Assembly (NCBI GenBank): GCA_903863295.1
Contig: CAIPBM010000177.1
Location: forward strand, 1 to 53,438
Length of the DNA: 53,438 nt
Direction of reading: 5' to 3'
DNA from: an uncultured Verrucomicrobiota bacterium
GTDB taxonomy: Bacteria; Verrucomicrobiota; Verrucomicrobiia; Methylacidiphilales; UBA1321
Shown here piece by piece: positions 1 through 9,406 of the stretch. How positions within the stretch are numbered: position 1 is the stretch's first letter; each line of letters begins with the position of its first letter. Below the pieces are notes generated by a model, which made no database searches, had not been told where the DNA came from, and saw only the letters and a list, made by a program, of their open reading frames with translations. The position numbers and the translations under genes were made by a program.

Positions 1-1
1 C

Positions 2-676
2 ACCGGGTTTATTCACGACTTCTCGAGATTCGCAGAGGTCTGCGAAATCGACCGACGCGCGATTGAGGCTCTGGGCTCCGTGCTCGCCGGTTCTGATCGT
101 CCCCTCATCGTCACCTCTGGGGTAGCGGGGCTGGCTGCGCCGGGTCAATTGGCGACGGAGGACCTGGCTTTACCGGCGAACCTTCCGCTTCCGCGCGTTT
201 CCGAGCAGACCGCCTTGGCCTTGAAAGACGTCAGCGCTTCGGTGATGCGCCTGCCCCAGGTTCATGACCCGGTCAAGCAAGGACTGGTAAGTTTTCTTAT
301 CGCCCTCGCTCGCGAGAAAGGCGTATCGGCCTATGTAGCGGAAGGAAATAATCGCTGGGCGGCGGCGCATGTGTCCGACGTTGCCCGGCTTTATCGGTTG
401 GCGCTGGAAAACCATGAAGCAGGCGCTAAATACCACGCAGTAGCCGAAGAAGGCGTGCCGATGCGTGAGATTGCTGAGGCCATTGGCCGGGGCTTGAAGA
501 TTCCGGTTGTTTCCCTCTCAGGAGAAAAAGCCCCAGCCCATTTTGGATGGTTGACCCTGTTCGCCAGTTCCGATCTTGCCGCCTCAAGTGCCATAACCCG
601 TAAGAAACTCGGCTGGACTCCGACCGGGCCGGGACTGATTTCCGACCTTGAGCAGATGAACTATTCCGCGACCTAA
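2..676 (+). CDS. NAD(P)-dependent SDR/epimerase-like oxidoreductase (5' end outside window)
   Basis: The reading frame is open from the first bases of the window, so the N-terminus with its Rossmann glycine motif lies upstream; 224 residues are visible. The order of segments fits atypical (extended) SDR proteins annotated as NAD-dependent epimerase/dehydratase: a strand ending in PLIVTSG, a substrate loop, then the segment NRWAAAHVSDVARLYRLAL, in which the HVSDVA signature is typical of nucleotide-sugar epimerase relatives, and a C-terminal helix-rich part ending near LGWTPTGPGLISDLEQ. A GTG at 80 is internal to the homologous region and unlikely to be the start. It stands upstream of two further NAD(P)H oxidoreductases on the same strand, which suggests a small redox operon. 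The substrate is unknown; the family contains many uncharacterized members. Confidence 0.8.
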   Translation, partial: TGFIHDFSRFAEVCEIDRRAIEALGSVLAGSDRPLIVTSGVAGLAAPGQLATEDLALPANLPLPRVSEQTALALKDVSASVMRLPQVHDPVKQGLVSFLIALAREKGVSAYVAEGNNRWAAAHVSDVARLYRLALENHEAGAKYHAVAEEGVPMREIAEAIGRGLKIPVVSLSGEKAPAHFGWLTLFASSDLAASSAITRKKLGWTPTGPGLISDLEQMNYSAT

Positions 677-716
677 AAACCAACAATTTAATCACCAGAC
701 GGAAAGCAATTCTCTC

Positions 717-1595
717 ATGAACAAGACCCCAACGAATGCAACGCTAGGCGGCTCATTCACCTTTCCCGGCACACCGTGGACGATCCACCGCATCGGCTAC
801 GGAGCGATGCAGTTGGCCGGCCCTGGCGTCTGGGGGCCACCCAAGAACCCGGAGGGGGCGGCGGACGTCCTTCGCGCGGCGGTGGCGGCCGGAGTCAATC
901 ATATCGACACGTCCGACTTCTATGGTCCACACATCACGAATCAAATCATTCAGAAGACGCTACATCCCTACCCGGCGGGTCTGGTCATCGTGACCAAATT
1001 GGGGGCACGCCGCCCCGCCGACAAATCATGGCAACCGGCTACTTCTCCACAAGAGCTGACCCAAGGTGTCCACGACAATCTCCGCAATCTGAAGCTGGAT
1101 GCGCTGGACATCGTCAATTACCGGTCGATGGGCTCGATCCATGGCCCGGCGGAAGGGTCCATTGCCGAGCAGGTGACCGTGTTGGCCAACCTGAAACGCC
1201 AAGGTCTGATCCGCCATATCGGACTGAGTAATGTGACAGCCACCCAGGTGGCCGAGGCGCAGGCGATCACGGAGATTGTATGTGTTCAGAACAACTACAA
1301 TCTGGCCAACCGCCAGGACGATGCCCTGATTGATCTAATGGCCAGCCAAGGCATCCCCTACGTGCCGTTCTTTCCACTGGGAGGATTCACGCCGCTGCAG
1401 TCGTCCACCCTTTCGGCCGTTGCAACTCGACTCGGGGCCACTCCCATGCAAGTCGCCTTGGCGTGGTTGCTGCACCGTTCCCCTAATATCCTTCTGATTC
1501 CCGGAACATCCTCGCTCGCCCACTTGCGCGAAAACCTCGCTGCCGGCCAACTTGTCCTGTCGCAGCAGGTCATCGCCGAACTGGAGAACCGGTAA
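717..1595 (+). CDS. Aldo/keto reductase family oxidoreductase
   Basis: This 292-residue protein has the (beta/alpha)8 aldo/keto reductase pattern of NADPH-dependent carbonyl reductases. Visible are the catalytic Asp/Tyr stretch HIDTSDFYGP near residues 62-71, the catalytic Lys in IVTKLGARR near residue 93, the segment GLIRHIGLSNVT, and the C-terminal cofactor-binding part NILLIPGTSSLAHLRENL. The usual fourth catalytic residue, a histidine after the LDIVN strand, appears to be replaced: the sequence reads NYRSMG. Such replacement occurs in some AKR subfamilies, so the enzyme need not be dead. It begins 40 bases after the preceding oxidoreductase gene and is followed after 34 bases by an SDR gene, consistent with cotranscription. 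The physiological substrate cannot be read from the sequence. Confidence 0.88.
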   Translation: MNKTPTNATLGGSFTFPGTPWTIHRIGYGAMQLAGPGVWGPPKNPEGAADVLRAAVAAGVNHIDTSDFYGPHITNQIIQKTLHPYPAGLVIVTKLGARRPADKSWQPATSPQELTQGVHDNLRNLKLDALDIVNYRSMGSIHGPAEGSIAEQVTVLANLKRQGLIRHIGLSNVTATQVAEAQAITEIVCVQNNYNLANRQDDALIDLMASQGIPYVPFFPLGGFTPLQSSTLSAVATRLGATPMQVALAWLLHRSPNILLIPGTSSLAHLRENLAAGQLVLSQQVIAELENR

Positions 1596-1629
1596 TCCAA
1601 GCCATTTTACTACCTCACACATCACTCCT

Positions 1630-2412
1630 ATGAAACTCACTAATAACACCATCCTCATCACGGGCGGCGGATCCGGCATTGGCCGCGGCCTCGCCGAAGC
1701 TTTTCACGCTCTCGGTAATAAAGTCATCATCGCGGGACGCCGCCAGAGCGTCCTGGACGAAACGACCGATGCGAATCCCGGCATGGCCTCCGTGACTCTT
1801 GATATCAACGATCCGGAAGCGATTATCTCGTTCGCCGCAGAAGTGACCGAGCTTCATCCCACCCTTAACGTATTGATCAATAACGCGGGCATCATGCGCC
1901 CGGAAAACCTCAAGTCACATCGGGTGGCTGATGCGGAAGACATCATTACAACCAATCTGCTGGGGCCGATCCGGCTCACCGCGGCACTCCTGCCTGATCT
2001 GCAAAAGCAGCCGAGTGCCGCGATTATCAATATTACCTCCGGGCTCGGTTTTGTTCCCTTTCCGGTGACGCCCACCTACTCTGCCACCAAGGCCGCCCTG
2101 CATTCCTATACGCAGTCGTTGCGCGTTCAGTTGAAAGGGACTCCGGTCGAGGTGATCGAAATCATCCCTCCCGCCGTCGCAACCGAGCTCACCCCGGGCC
2201 GCACCACGGAAGATCCGCGCATGATGTCCACGAAGGACTACATCGCGGAGACCATGCAAATCCTGAAGACCGTGCCGACTCCCCCGGAGATCAATGTGGA
2301 GCGGGTCAAATTCCTCCGCTTTGCCGAGGCGACCGGCAATTTCGAGAAGGCCCTGCAAATGCTGAGTCAAGTCACGCTGCCTAATCAAAATGGGACAAAA
2401 TCCTCAAGTTGA
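1630..2412 (+). CDS. Classical SDR oxidoreductase (DltE-like)
   Basis: I take the ATG at 1630, giving 260 residues, because it places the first strand LTNNTILITGGGSGIGRG directly at the N-terminus, as is usual for classical short-chain dehydrogenases. The frame extends upstream to 1552 but that part overlaps the reductase gene and has no homologous sense. The cofactor motif TGGGSGIG, the NNAG motif and the catalytic Ser-Tyr-Lys set (ITSG, then YSATK near residue 150) are all present, so the enzyme should be active. The overall pattern resembles DltE-like SDRs of unknown substrate. Its stop codon overlaps a possible TTG start of the next gene by four bases. Confidence 0.87.
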   Translation: MKLTNNTILITGGGSGIGRGLAEAFHALGNKVIIAGRRQSVLDETTDANPGMASVTLDINDPEAIISFAAEVTELHPTLNVLINNAGIMRPENLKSHRVADAEDIITTNLLGPIRLTAALLPDLQKQPSAAIINITSGLGFVPFPVTPTYSATKAALHSYTQSLRVQLKGTPVEVIEIIPPAVATELTPGRTTEDPRMMSTKDYIAETMQILKTVPTPPEINVERVKFLRFAEATGNFEKALQMLSQVTLPNQNGTKSSS

Positions 2413-2432
2413 AGCATCTTAGTCCAACCCCC

Positions 2433-3626
2433 ATGGATACGTCCGCTCCCGAACTTGAAGTGAAATCAACCCCGGATTCAGTTTCGGGGCCCACCGCGAG
2501 TACACCCGATTTCACGCTGAAGGAAATGGCTGTCTTTGGCTCAATCGTGTCGGTGATTCTGCTTTTAGCGAATGCCCTGGTCTGCGCGACGTGGAGCCAT
2601 TTCTTCGGACTGCCGGGATGGGTCGTCTGGCAGGCATTTCCTGGCGCCGTGGCGCTCAGTTTTATTCCCGTCACGGTTCTCCGTTTTCGTTTCGCTCATC
2701 CGGTGCTGCGGATCATTTACATCCTCACCTCCGCCTGGCTCGGGGCGTTGAACTTCTGTTTCTTTGCGGCCATTACCTGCTGGGTGATCGACGGGACCGC
2801 GTGGCTGATGGATTGGCCGGTGCCTCGCTGGCCCCTGGCCGCGATCCTTTTCAGCGTTGCGTTGCTGACGGCCGCTTATGGATTGATCAACGCCGCCTGG
2901 CTCCAGGTCAGCCGCGTCACCATCCGTTTGCCCCACTTACCGAAAGCCTGGCAAGGACGCACCGCCGCGCTGCTCACCGACCTGCATCTCGGGCCGATTT
3001 CCGGGCCAGAGTTCCTTCGCCGGGTGCTCCATCGGCTTGAGGTTTTACAACCCGATATCGTCCTGATCAGCGGAGATATGTTCGACGGGCCGACCATTGG
3101 CTTGGATGATCTGGTCGCGCCGTGGCGTGAGTTCTCCGCACCACAAGGTATTTTCTACGTGACGGGAAATCATGACGAATTTGCGGAGCGAAGCCTCTAT
3201 CTCAATGCCGCCCGGCGCGTAGGCATCCGGGTGGTGGACAATGAAAAGATTACGCTTGATGGGTTGCAACTCGTCGGGGTTCACGACTCGGAAGCGGGCA
3301 ATCCGGTCGCCTTGCGCGAAATCCTGCACCGCATCGAAATTAATCGCCGTCAGCCGAGTATTCTTCTCGCTCACCGCCCAATCAACCTCGCGGTAGCGGA
3401 GGAGGAAGGCATCTCCCTGCAACTTTCCGGACATACGCATGGGGGTCAAATCTGGCCATGGAATCTACTGGTTTCCCGGATTTACGGACGTTTTGCCCAT
3501 GGACTGGGCCGATGGGGCCGGATGTCGGTTTACACCAGCTATGGAGTCGGTACCTGGGGCCCTCCCCTCCGGGTGGGGACAAAGTCGGAACTCGTCCTCC
3601 TGCGGTTTGATGAAAAACCGGGCTAA
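2433..3626 (+). CDS. Membrane-anchored calcineurin-like metallophosphoesterase
   Basis: The protein has four predicted membrane segments in its first 160 residues, then a calcineurin-like phosphoesterase domain. Metal-binding motifs in order are TDLHLGP near residue 182, SGDMFDGP, VTGNHDEF near 244, LAHRP and SGHTHGGQIWPW near 332, which together match the YkuE/YaeI-type family (UDP-2,3-diacylglucosamine hydrolase and phospholipid or nucleotide phosphoesterase relatives). The catalytic domain probably faces the periplasm or the membrane surface. I chose the ATG at 2433 (397 residues); an upstream TTG at 2409 would add eight residues and overlap the preceding stop as TTGA, so translational coupling is possible. 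No clear ribosome binding site helps to decide. The substrate is unknown. Confidence 0.85.
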   Translation: MDTSAPELEVKSTPDSVSGPTASTPDFTLKEMAVFGSIVSVILLLANALVCATWSHFFGLPGWVVWQAFPGAVALSFIPVTVLRFRFAHPVLRIIYILTSAWLGALNFCFFAAITCWVIDGTAWLMDWPVPRWPLAAILFSVALLTAAYGLINAAWLQVSRVTIRLPHLPKAWQGRTAALLTDLHLGPISGPEFLRRVLHRLEVLQPDIVLISGDMFDGPTIGLDDLVAPWREFSAPQGIFYVTGNHDEFAERSLYLNAARRVGIRVVDNEKITLDGLQLVGVHDSEAGNPVALREILHRIEINRRQPSILLAHRPINLAVAEEEGISLQLSGHTHGGQIWPWNLLVSRIYGRFAHGLGRWGRMSVYTSYGVGTWGPPLRVGTKSELVLLRFDEKPG

Positions 3627-3721
3627 TCAGGCCACTACCGCTTCCGTCATCACTATGATGCCGGATTGAAGAGTCGGGCTTTCATACCGGTCAACCTGCG
3701 CTATCTTCCCTCAATCAACCT

Positions 3722-4624
3722 ATGACGCGCGCGCCCCAATCTACACCAACGGAACAGCCGGTTGCTCCTGCGTCTCTCAGAGACCGGCTGCATGATCTGC
3801 CCAGACCGGTGAAGCTGATCGCGGGCCTCGTCCTGATTGCGTTGGTGCTGTCACTGGCCCTTCATTTTATTTTTTCAGGCAAGCCCAAGGTTTTGGTTAT
3901 CTATGGCAACGTCGATATCCGAAACGTGAACCTGGGCTTTCGCGTCCCTGGCCGGATTGAGTCGGTACTGAAGGATGAGGGGGACCGGGTCACGCAGGGC
4001 GAATTATTGGCCCGCCTGGACCAATCGACATTTCGCGACGCCCTGGCCGTGCGCGCTGCCGACGCAGAGGTAAAAGCGGCGGCGCTCAAGAATGCGGAGA
4101 TCACGCTGAAGCGGGATGACACCATGGTCAGCGGCGGCGGCATTTCCCGGCAGACCTACGACAACGACGTCTCGGCCCGGGACCAGGCGGCGGCCAATCT
4201 GGATCTGGCCAAAGCGCAAATGGCCTCAGCCCAGACGGATTTGGATGACACCGAAATTCACTCTCCCTCCGATGGTGTTGTCATGACCCGCGCCCAGGAA
4301 CCCGGCTCCATTGTGCAAACGAACAACACGGTTCTCAGCGTGTCCCTGGATCGACCCGTCTGGGTGCGGGCCTATATCCCGGAAACGGAATTGGGCAATG
4401 TTCATCCCGGCCAGGAGGTCGAAGTCTTTACGGATACCCAACCGGATCGCGCCTACCACGGTAAAATCGGCTACATCTCCCCTGAAGCCGAATTCACTCC
4501 GAAGTCGGTCGAGACCACGCAACTGCGTACCTCCCTGGTTTATCGACTTCGCATCGTGATTGATGACTCCGATCCAAGGTTGCGCCAGGGCATGCCCTGC
4601 ACGGTGAAAATCCACTTGCGCTGA
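3722..4624 (+). CDS. HlyD-family periplasmic adaptor of an ABC-2 efflux pump (YbhG-like)
   Basis: This 300-residue membrane fusion protein has a cytoplasmic N-terminus of about 30 residues, one membrane anchor around residues 35-56, a biotinyl-lipoyl half motif (RIESVLKDEGDRVTQGELLA), a helical hairpin of alanine-rich heptads, the second lipoyl half (SPSDGVVMTRAQEPGSIV) and a beta-barrel ending in RQGMPCTVKIHL. The layout is that of YbhG/HlyD adaptors, which link an inner-membrane ABC pump to the periplasm or an outer-membrane channel. The start is three bases before the double ATPase gene ends its leader (the gap to the next start is 3 bases), and the four genes form one transport operon. 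The exported compound is not evident; YbhFSR relatives handle drugs and other hydrophobic molecules. Confidence 0.9.
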   Translation: MTRAPQSTPTEQPVAPASLRDRLHDLPRPVKLIAGLVLIALVLSLALHFIFSGKPKVLVIYGNVDIRNVNLGFRVPGRIESVLKDEGDRVTQGELLARLDQSTFRDALAVRAADAEVKAAALKNAEITLKRDDTMVSGGGISRQTYDNDVSARDQAAANLDLAKAQMASAQTDLDDTEIHSPSDGVVMTRAQEPGSIVQTNNTVLSVSLDRPVWVRAYIPETELGNVHPGQEVEVFTDTQPDRAYHGKIGYISPEAEFTPKSVETTQLRTSLVYRLRIVIDDSDPRLRQGMPCTVKIHLR

Positions 4625-4627
4625 ACC

Positions 4628-6355
4628 ATGCCTGAGGCGCTCGTTCAACTGGATCACCTCAGCAAGAGCTTTCCCAAGAGTGAGAAGGCCGCCTTGGAGG
4701 AATTGAGCGCCCGGATCGTCGCGGGAAAGGTCACCGGTCTTGTTGGGCCGGACGGCGCGGGCAAGACGACTCTGATGCGACTGATGGCGGGATTGATGCA
4801 GCCGTCGACCGGATCCATCACGATCAAGGGACTCGATTCGGTCCGTGACTCGGTAGCCCTTCGCGAACTGGTCGGCTACATGCCGCAAAAATTCGGGCTC
4901 TATGAAGATCTGACCGTGGAGGAGAATTTCAATCTCCATGCTGATCTCCGCGGAGTCGTGGGCAGAGACCGTGACCAGGAATTTGAGCGGCTCCTTCGCC
5001 TCACTGACCTGACACGGTTCACCAGCCGCATGGCGGGCAAACTCTCCGGGGGCATGAAACAAAAGCTGGGCCTCGCCTGTGCCCTACTGGGTCACCCTCA
5101 AATCCTCCTTTTGGATGAGCCGGGCGTCGGCGTCGACCCCATTTCCCGGCGTGAGCTTTGGAAAATGGTGCGCGAACTCGTTTCGCAGGAGATCGCGGTG
5201 ATCTGGAGCACGGCCTACCTCGACGAAGCCGAACTTTGCGACGAGGTTCTCCTGCTCAGCGACGGAAAAATGTTATTCAATGGCGAACCGGGTGAGTTGA
5301 CCTCACGCATGCGGGGAAGATGTTTTCAAATCCGGGAAATTGAGGGCAGTCGGCGCCAGGTGTTGACCCGCGTCCTGGTCTGCCCCGAGGTTCTGGATGC
5401 GGTGATCCAGGGGCAAAGCATCCGCGTGGTCTTGCGCCGCGATTCAGATAAACCCGATCTCACGAAAATCGATGCCGGGGCTCATGCGAATTGGGCCTCC
5501 ATTGAACCACGCTTTGAGGATGCGTTTCTCGATGTGCTGGGAGAAAAGCCGCCCGGAAAATCGCCCCTGGCGGAGCAACTGACAAATTTACCCCGCGACG
5601 GTGCGACTGTGATCGAAGCCAAGAACCTGACCAAACGCTTCGGCGATTTTGTCGCCACGGACAACGTCAGTTTTCAAGTGATCCGGGGGGAAATTTTCGG
5701 GCTCTTGGGCCCCAATGGAGCGGGGAAATCGACGACGTTCAAAATGATGTGTGGCCTGCTGCAACCCACTTCAGGCACCGCTCTGGTTACCGGAATCGAC
5801 CTCAAAACCAGCGCCAGTGAGGCACGCCAAAAGCTCGGCTACATGGCGCAGAAATTTTCGCTCTATGGCAATCTCACGGTCCACCAAAATTTGATGTTCT
5901 TTTCCGGCGCCTACGGCCTGGATGGAAAGGAGCAGGCGGAGGAAGTCGGCAACATGGTCCGGATTTTTCATCTCGATCCTTATCTCAAATCGAGTGCGGA
6001 TAGTTTGCCCCTCGGCTTCAAGCAACGGTTGGCCCTGGCTTGCGCCATGATGCATCGCCCGGACATACTGTTTCTCGACGAACCGACATCGGGGGTCGAC
6101 CCGGTGACGCGCCGGGAATTCTGGACCCACATCAATAGCGTGGTTGAAAAGGGAGTCACCGTCATGGTCACCACCCATTTCATGGACGAGGCCGAATATT
6201 GCGACCGGATGGCCCTCGTCTTTCGGGGCAGGATTATCGCCGCGGGCACGCCGGATGAATTGAAGGCCAAGGCACGGAATGAAGCCCACCCCGAGCCCAG
6301 CATGGAAGACGCGTTTATTGAACTCATCACCCGGGATCACCATGAACAAAACTAA
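4628..6355 (+). CDS. Double ABC ATPase of an ABC-2 exporter (YbhF-like)
   Basis: The 575-residue protein consists of two complete ATP-binding cassettes in tandem. The first has Walker A GPDGAGKTT, signature LSGGMKQKL and Walker B LLLDEPGVGVDP; the second has GPNGAGKST, a degenerate signature LPLGFKQRL and LFLDEPTSGVDP. A linker of about 80 residues joins them at roughly 230-315. This fused form is typical of YbhF, the ATPase of the YbhFSR exporter. The signature in the second half lacks the usual SGG, as is also seen in family members, and suggests unequal nucleotide sites. It overlaps the next permease gene by 14 bases, indicating translational coupling. Confidence 0.92.
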   Translation: MPEALVQLDHLSKSFPKSEKAALEELSARIVAGKVTGLVGPDGAGKTTLMRLMAGLMQPSTGSITIKGLDSVRDSVALRELVGYMPQKFGLYEDLTVEENFNLHADLRGVVGRDRDQEFERLLRLTDLTRFTSRMAGKLSGGMKQKLGLACALLGHPQILLLDEPGVGVDPISRRELWKMVRELVSQEIAVIWSTAYLDEAELCDEVLLLSDGKMLFNGEPGELTSRMRGRCFQIREIEGSRRQVLTRVLVCPEVLDAVIQGQSIRVVLRRDSDKPDLTKIDAGAHANWASIEPRFEDAFLDVLGEKPPGKSPLAEQLTNLPRDGATVIEAKNLTKRFGDFVATDNVSFQVIRGEIFGLLGPNGAGKSTTFKMMCGLLQPTSGTALVTGIDLKTSASEARQKLGYMAQKFSLYGNLTVHQNLMFFSGAYGLDGKEQAEEVGNMVRIFHLDPYLKSSADSLPLGFKQRLALACAMMHRPDILFLDEPTSGVDPVTRREFWTHINSVVEKGVTVMVTTHFMDEAEYCDRMALVFRGRIIAAGTPDELKAKARNEAHPEPSMEDAFIELITRDHHEQN

Positions 6356-7490
6356 GCGTGCCCTCCAGGGGATATCCTGGCGACGACTCCGCGCCCTTTG
6401 TTACAAGGAAACGCTGCAGATCTTCCGCGATCCCAGCAGCAACCTGATCGCTTTTGTCCTGCCTTTGATCATGCTGTTTATCTTCGGCTATGGAATTAAT
6501 CTCGATTCCGGGGCCATCCGGGTCGGGCTGTTAATCGAAGACAAGAGCCAGGAAGCGCATCGCTTTGCGGACAGTTTTTACGGCTCCAGGTATTTCACCG
6601 TGGTTCCCGCTCATTCCCGGCAGGAACTTGAGCAGGAGCTCACGGATGGAAAAATCCGCGGATTCATTGTCATCGCCCAGGACTTCAGCCGCGACCTGCA
6701 ACGTCCGGAAAATTCCGCCCAAGTCCAGGTCGTGACCGATGGAAGCGAACCGGAGCTTGCGGCCTTTGTGGAAAATTATTCGCGCGGAGCCTGGCAGGGA
6801 TGGCTCTCCCAACGCAACCTGGCGCTGGGTCTCGCCGCACCGGGTCAAGTCGATGTGGAGCCGCGTTATTGGTTCAACTCCTCTGCGGAAAGCCGCAATT
6901 ATCTTATTCCGGGATCCATCACCCTGATCATGACCGTGGTCGGGGCCTTGCTTACCTCACTCGTGGTGGCCAGGGAATGGGAACGGGGGACGATGGAGGC
7001 ACTCCTGGCCTCGCCGGTGACCCGCACCGAGCTTTTGCTGGCTAAATTGATTCCCTATTACCTGCTGGGAATTTTCTCCCTTCTGGTCTGCGTGGCCGTG
7101 GCGGTATTTGTCATGGGAGTGCCGTTCCGTGGTTCCATTTTCGCCCTGCTGTTGGTCTCGACTCTGTTTCTGCTGACGGCGCTGGGGCTTGGTCTGCTTA
7201 TTTCAACCGCGATGAAAAATCAATTCAACGCGGCCCAGCTCGCGCTCAATCTGGCCTTTCTCCCTTCCCTGATGTTTTCCGGCTTCATCTACGAAATCAG
7301 CAGCATGCCAGCTCCCATTCGTGCCGTGACTTATCTGTTCCCGGGCCGCTATTTCGTCACCTGCCTGCAAACCCTTTTTCAGGCGGGTGATCTTTGGCCG
7401 ATCTTACTGCGCAACTGCCTGCTGCTGCTCCTGTCCGGAACGATTCTTATCGCCCTAACCGCCCACTTCACCCGCAAACGTCTCGATTGA
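6342..7490 (+). CDS. ABC-2 type permease (YbhS-like)
   Basis: I start at the ATG at 6342 (382 residues), which lies inside the end of the ATPase gene; the frame is open further upstream but overlaps coding sequence. The protein has one N-terminal membrane segment after the RDPSSNLIAFVLPL motif, a large extracytoplasmic domain of about 150 residues, then five membrane segments at the C-terminus, the standard fold of ABC-2 permeases. The cytoplasmic stretch REWERGTMEALLASPVTRTE is the conserved coupling region of this family. It forms a heteromeric channel with the next gene product. Function: export driven by the double ATPase upstream. Confidence 0.9.
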   Translation: MNKTKRALQGISWRRLRALCYKETLQIFRDPSSNLIAFVLPLIMLFIFGYGINLDSGAIRVGLLIEDKSQEAHRFADSFYGSRYFTVVPAHSRQELEQELTDGKIRGFIVIAQDFSRDLQRPENSAQVQVVTDGSEPELAAFVENYSRGAWQGWLSQRNLALGLAAPGQVDVEPRYWFNSSAESRNYLIPGSITLIMTVVGALLTSLVVAREWERGTMEALLASPVTRTELLLAKLIPYYLLGIFSLLVCVAVAVFVMGVPFRGSIFALLLVSTLFLLTALGLGLLISTAMKNQFNAAQLALNLAFLPSLMFSGFIYEISSMPAPIRAVTYLFPGRYFVTCLQTLFQAGDLWPILLRNCLLLLLSGTILIALTAHFTRKRLD

Positions 7491-7498
7491 GAACGCTT

Positions 7499-8611
7499 AT
7501 GTTCAAACGAATCCGCGCCCTCATTATCAAGGAACTGCAGGCGATCCTGAGCGATCCGCAAAGCCGTGCGTTGATCTTCATGCCCGTCATTCTTGATACC
7601 GCGCTTTTTCCCTTTGCCGTAACCCTGGATGTGCAGAACAACACCCTGGCGGTGCTCAACCGGGATTCCGGTCCGGCATCGATTGAGCTCGTCCAGCGCT
7701 TCAGCCGCGCTGAGGCCTTCACTCATTACCTCGTGCTTAATAACGATGCGGAAATGCGTGACGTGATCGATAACGAGAAGGCATTGCTCGTTCTCTATTT
7801 TCCCGTCGATTTCTCTCGCAAAGTGGAGCGGGGAGATGCAGCCACGGTGCAGGCGATCATTGATGGACGCCGCTCCAACAGCGGACAAATTGCCCTCGGT
7901 TATGTCGAAACCATGATTGAGTCTTACAATAACGACCGACTCTCCGCCGAAGGTAACACCATTCCTTCCATCATCACTGTTCGCCATTGGTTCAATCCCA
8001 ACCTGAACTATCAATATTTTGTCCTGCCCTCGTTGGTAGCCGTGATCACCACGATCAGCGTGTTGGTCATCACCTCGCTTTCCATCGCACGCGAACGGGA
8101 ACAGGGAACCTTTGACCAATTGCTGGTCTCACCCTTGACGCCGCGGATGATCATGATTGGCAAAACCGTTCCCGCGATCCTGATCGCCTTCATCCAAAGC
8201 GCCATGATCGTCGTGGCCGCTGTCGCCTTTTACGGCGTCCCCTTTCATGGCTCTCTTGCGCTGCTCTCGCTCAGCGTTTTTTGCTATGCCCTGGCCATCG
8301 CCGGATTCGGCCTGCTCATCTCTTCCATCTGCGCCACCCAGCAACAGGCCTTTCTCGGCGTCTTCACCTTCATGATGCCCGCCGTGCTTCTCTCGGGCTT
8401 CGCTTCACCGATTGATAATATGCCCAGATGGCTCCAACTCGTAACCGAGGCCGATCCGTTGCGACATCTCATCGTCATCGTCATCGTCAAAGCCATATTT
8501 CTCAAGGGAGCCTCCGCCCCATTTGTCTTCAATAATCTCTGGCCGCTCCTGGTCATCGCCCTGGTGACCCTCTCGGCTGCTGACTGGATGTTCCGGAGAA
8601 AAATCGCCTAA
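7499..8611 (+). CDS. ABC-2 type permease (YbhR-like)
   Basis: The ATG at 7499, eight bases after the preceding stop, gives 370 residues with an N-terminal membrane segment, a periplasmic domain, and five C-terminal membrane segments. The conserved coupling motif reads REREQGTFDQLLVSPLTPRM. It is a paralogue of the preceding permease, and the pair matches YbhS/YbhR. This is the last gene of the efflux operon; downstream come a short GC-rich stretch with a 6-bp hairpin (8630-8644, no T-tract) and a convergent gene fragment. Confidence 0.9.
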   Translation: MFKRIRALIIKELQAILSDPQSRALIFMPVILDTALFPFAVTLDVQNNTLAVLNRDSGPASIELVQRFSRAEAFTHYLVLNNDAEMRDVIDNEKALLVLYFPVDFSRKVERGDAATVQAIIDGRRSNSGQIALGYVETMIESYNNDRLSAEGNTIPSIITVRHWFNPNLNYQYFVLPSLVAVITTISVLVITSLSIAREREQGTFDQLLVSPLTPRMIMIGKTVPAILIAFIQSAMIVVAAVAFYGVPFHGSLALLSLSVFCYALAIAGFGLLISSICATQQQAFLGVFTFMMPAVLLSGFASPIDNMPRWLQLVTEADPLRHLIVIVIVKAIFLKGASAPFVFNNLWPLLVIALVTLSAADWMFRRKIA

Positions 8612-8731
8612 GCTGGAACCGTTAAGTTTACTGCCTGGGGCAGTGGCGCCACTTGATCTTGCGTTCCGACGAGCTTTGATAGGCACTGAAATGGCGGATT
8701 AGAGCTGAACAAGAAGTACTTTCGCCGAGTT

Positions 8732-9406
8732 CTACAAACGTCTCGGCAGAAACCTGGAAGCGATCACCAACAGCAATCCCGTGAGGAGCACCAGCCCCCA
8801 GGTGGGAAGGGTCGGCGTGGTGGCATTGGTGATGTTGATCTTAAAGCTTTGAGAGGCATCGGAAGCAACTCCGTTCGTGGCCGTCACCGTTCCCGTGAAA
8901 GTGCCCGTCTGGGTTGGGGTGCCTGAGATCACGCCTGTGGTGGAAAGCGTAAGTCCCGGAGGCAAGCTCCCTGAGCTCAAGGAAAAGGTCGGTGCCGGAT
9001 ATCCGCTGGCGGTATAGGCAAAGGAATAAGACGAATTGAGGTTGGCGTCGGATGGGGGCCCATTCGTGATGGAAGGAGCCTGTTGCACCGTCATGGTGAA
9101 GCTTTGCAAGGCGTCAGGGCTGATGGTATTGGTTGCATCGACCGTGACAGGGAAGCTGCCTCCGGTGGTCGGAATACCGTAGATTAAGCCCGCCGAGGAA
9201 AGGGTAAGACCAGGAGGTAAGCTGCCTGAGACTACTGAAAAGGTTGGAGCAGGGCTACCGCTGAATCCGCAGGAGAAGCTGTAAGCTGTGCCCACCGTGG
9301 CCAGCAGCGGTGGTGGACCGTTGGATATAGTGGGTGACGTGCCTTGGGTGGATGAAACCGGTGCGCTCCAGGCGCTGAAACTGCAAGCGTAATAACTTGC
9401 ACCCAG
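8732..9406 (-). pseudogene. N-terminally truncated secreted protein: two putative Ig (He_PIG) domains and an IPTL-CTERM-like tail
   Basis: The frame is open from a stop at 9407-9409 down to the stop at 8732 but has no good start; a GTG at 9295 falls inside the first domain. The visible protein has two tandem domains of about 85 residues, each with the pattern PxITNGPP ... PAPTFSLSSGSLPPGLTLS ... G ... SGTPT, characteristic of the putative Ig (He_PIG) fold. The C-terminus, TPTLPTWGLVLLTGLLL followed by RRL, has a short Pro/Trp-Gly motif, one membrane helix and terminal arginines, as in IPTL-CTERM sorting signals that are processed by exosortase-like systems. No signal peptide is visible upstream, so I regard it as the 3' remnant of a larger gene, though an upstream frameshift cannot be excluded. 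Confidence 0.6.

Noticed and set aside
4226-5062. 278-codon minus-strand frame spanning two efflux genes
   Set aside because: It crosses the boundary between the adaptor and ATPase genes, both clearly real on the plus strand.
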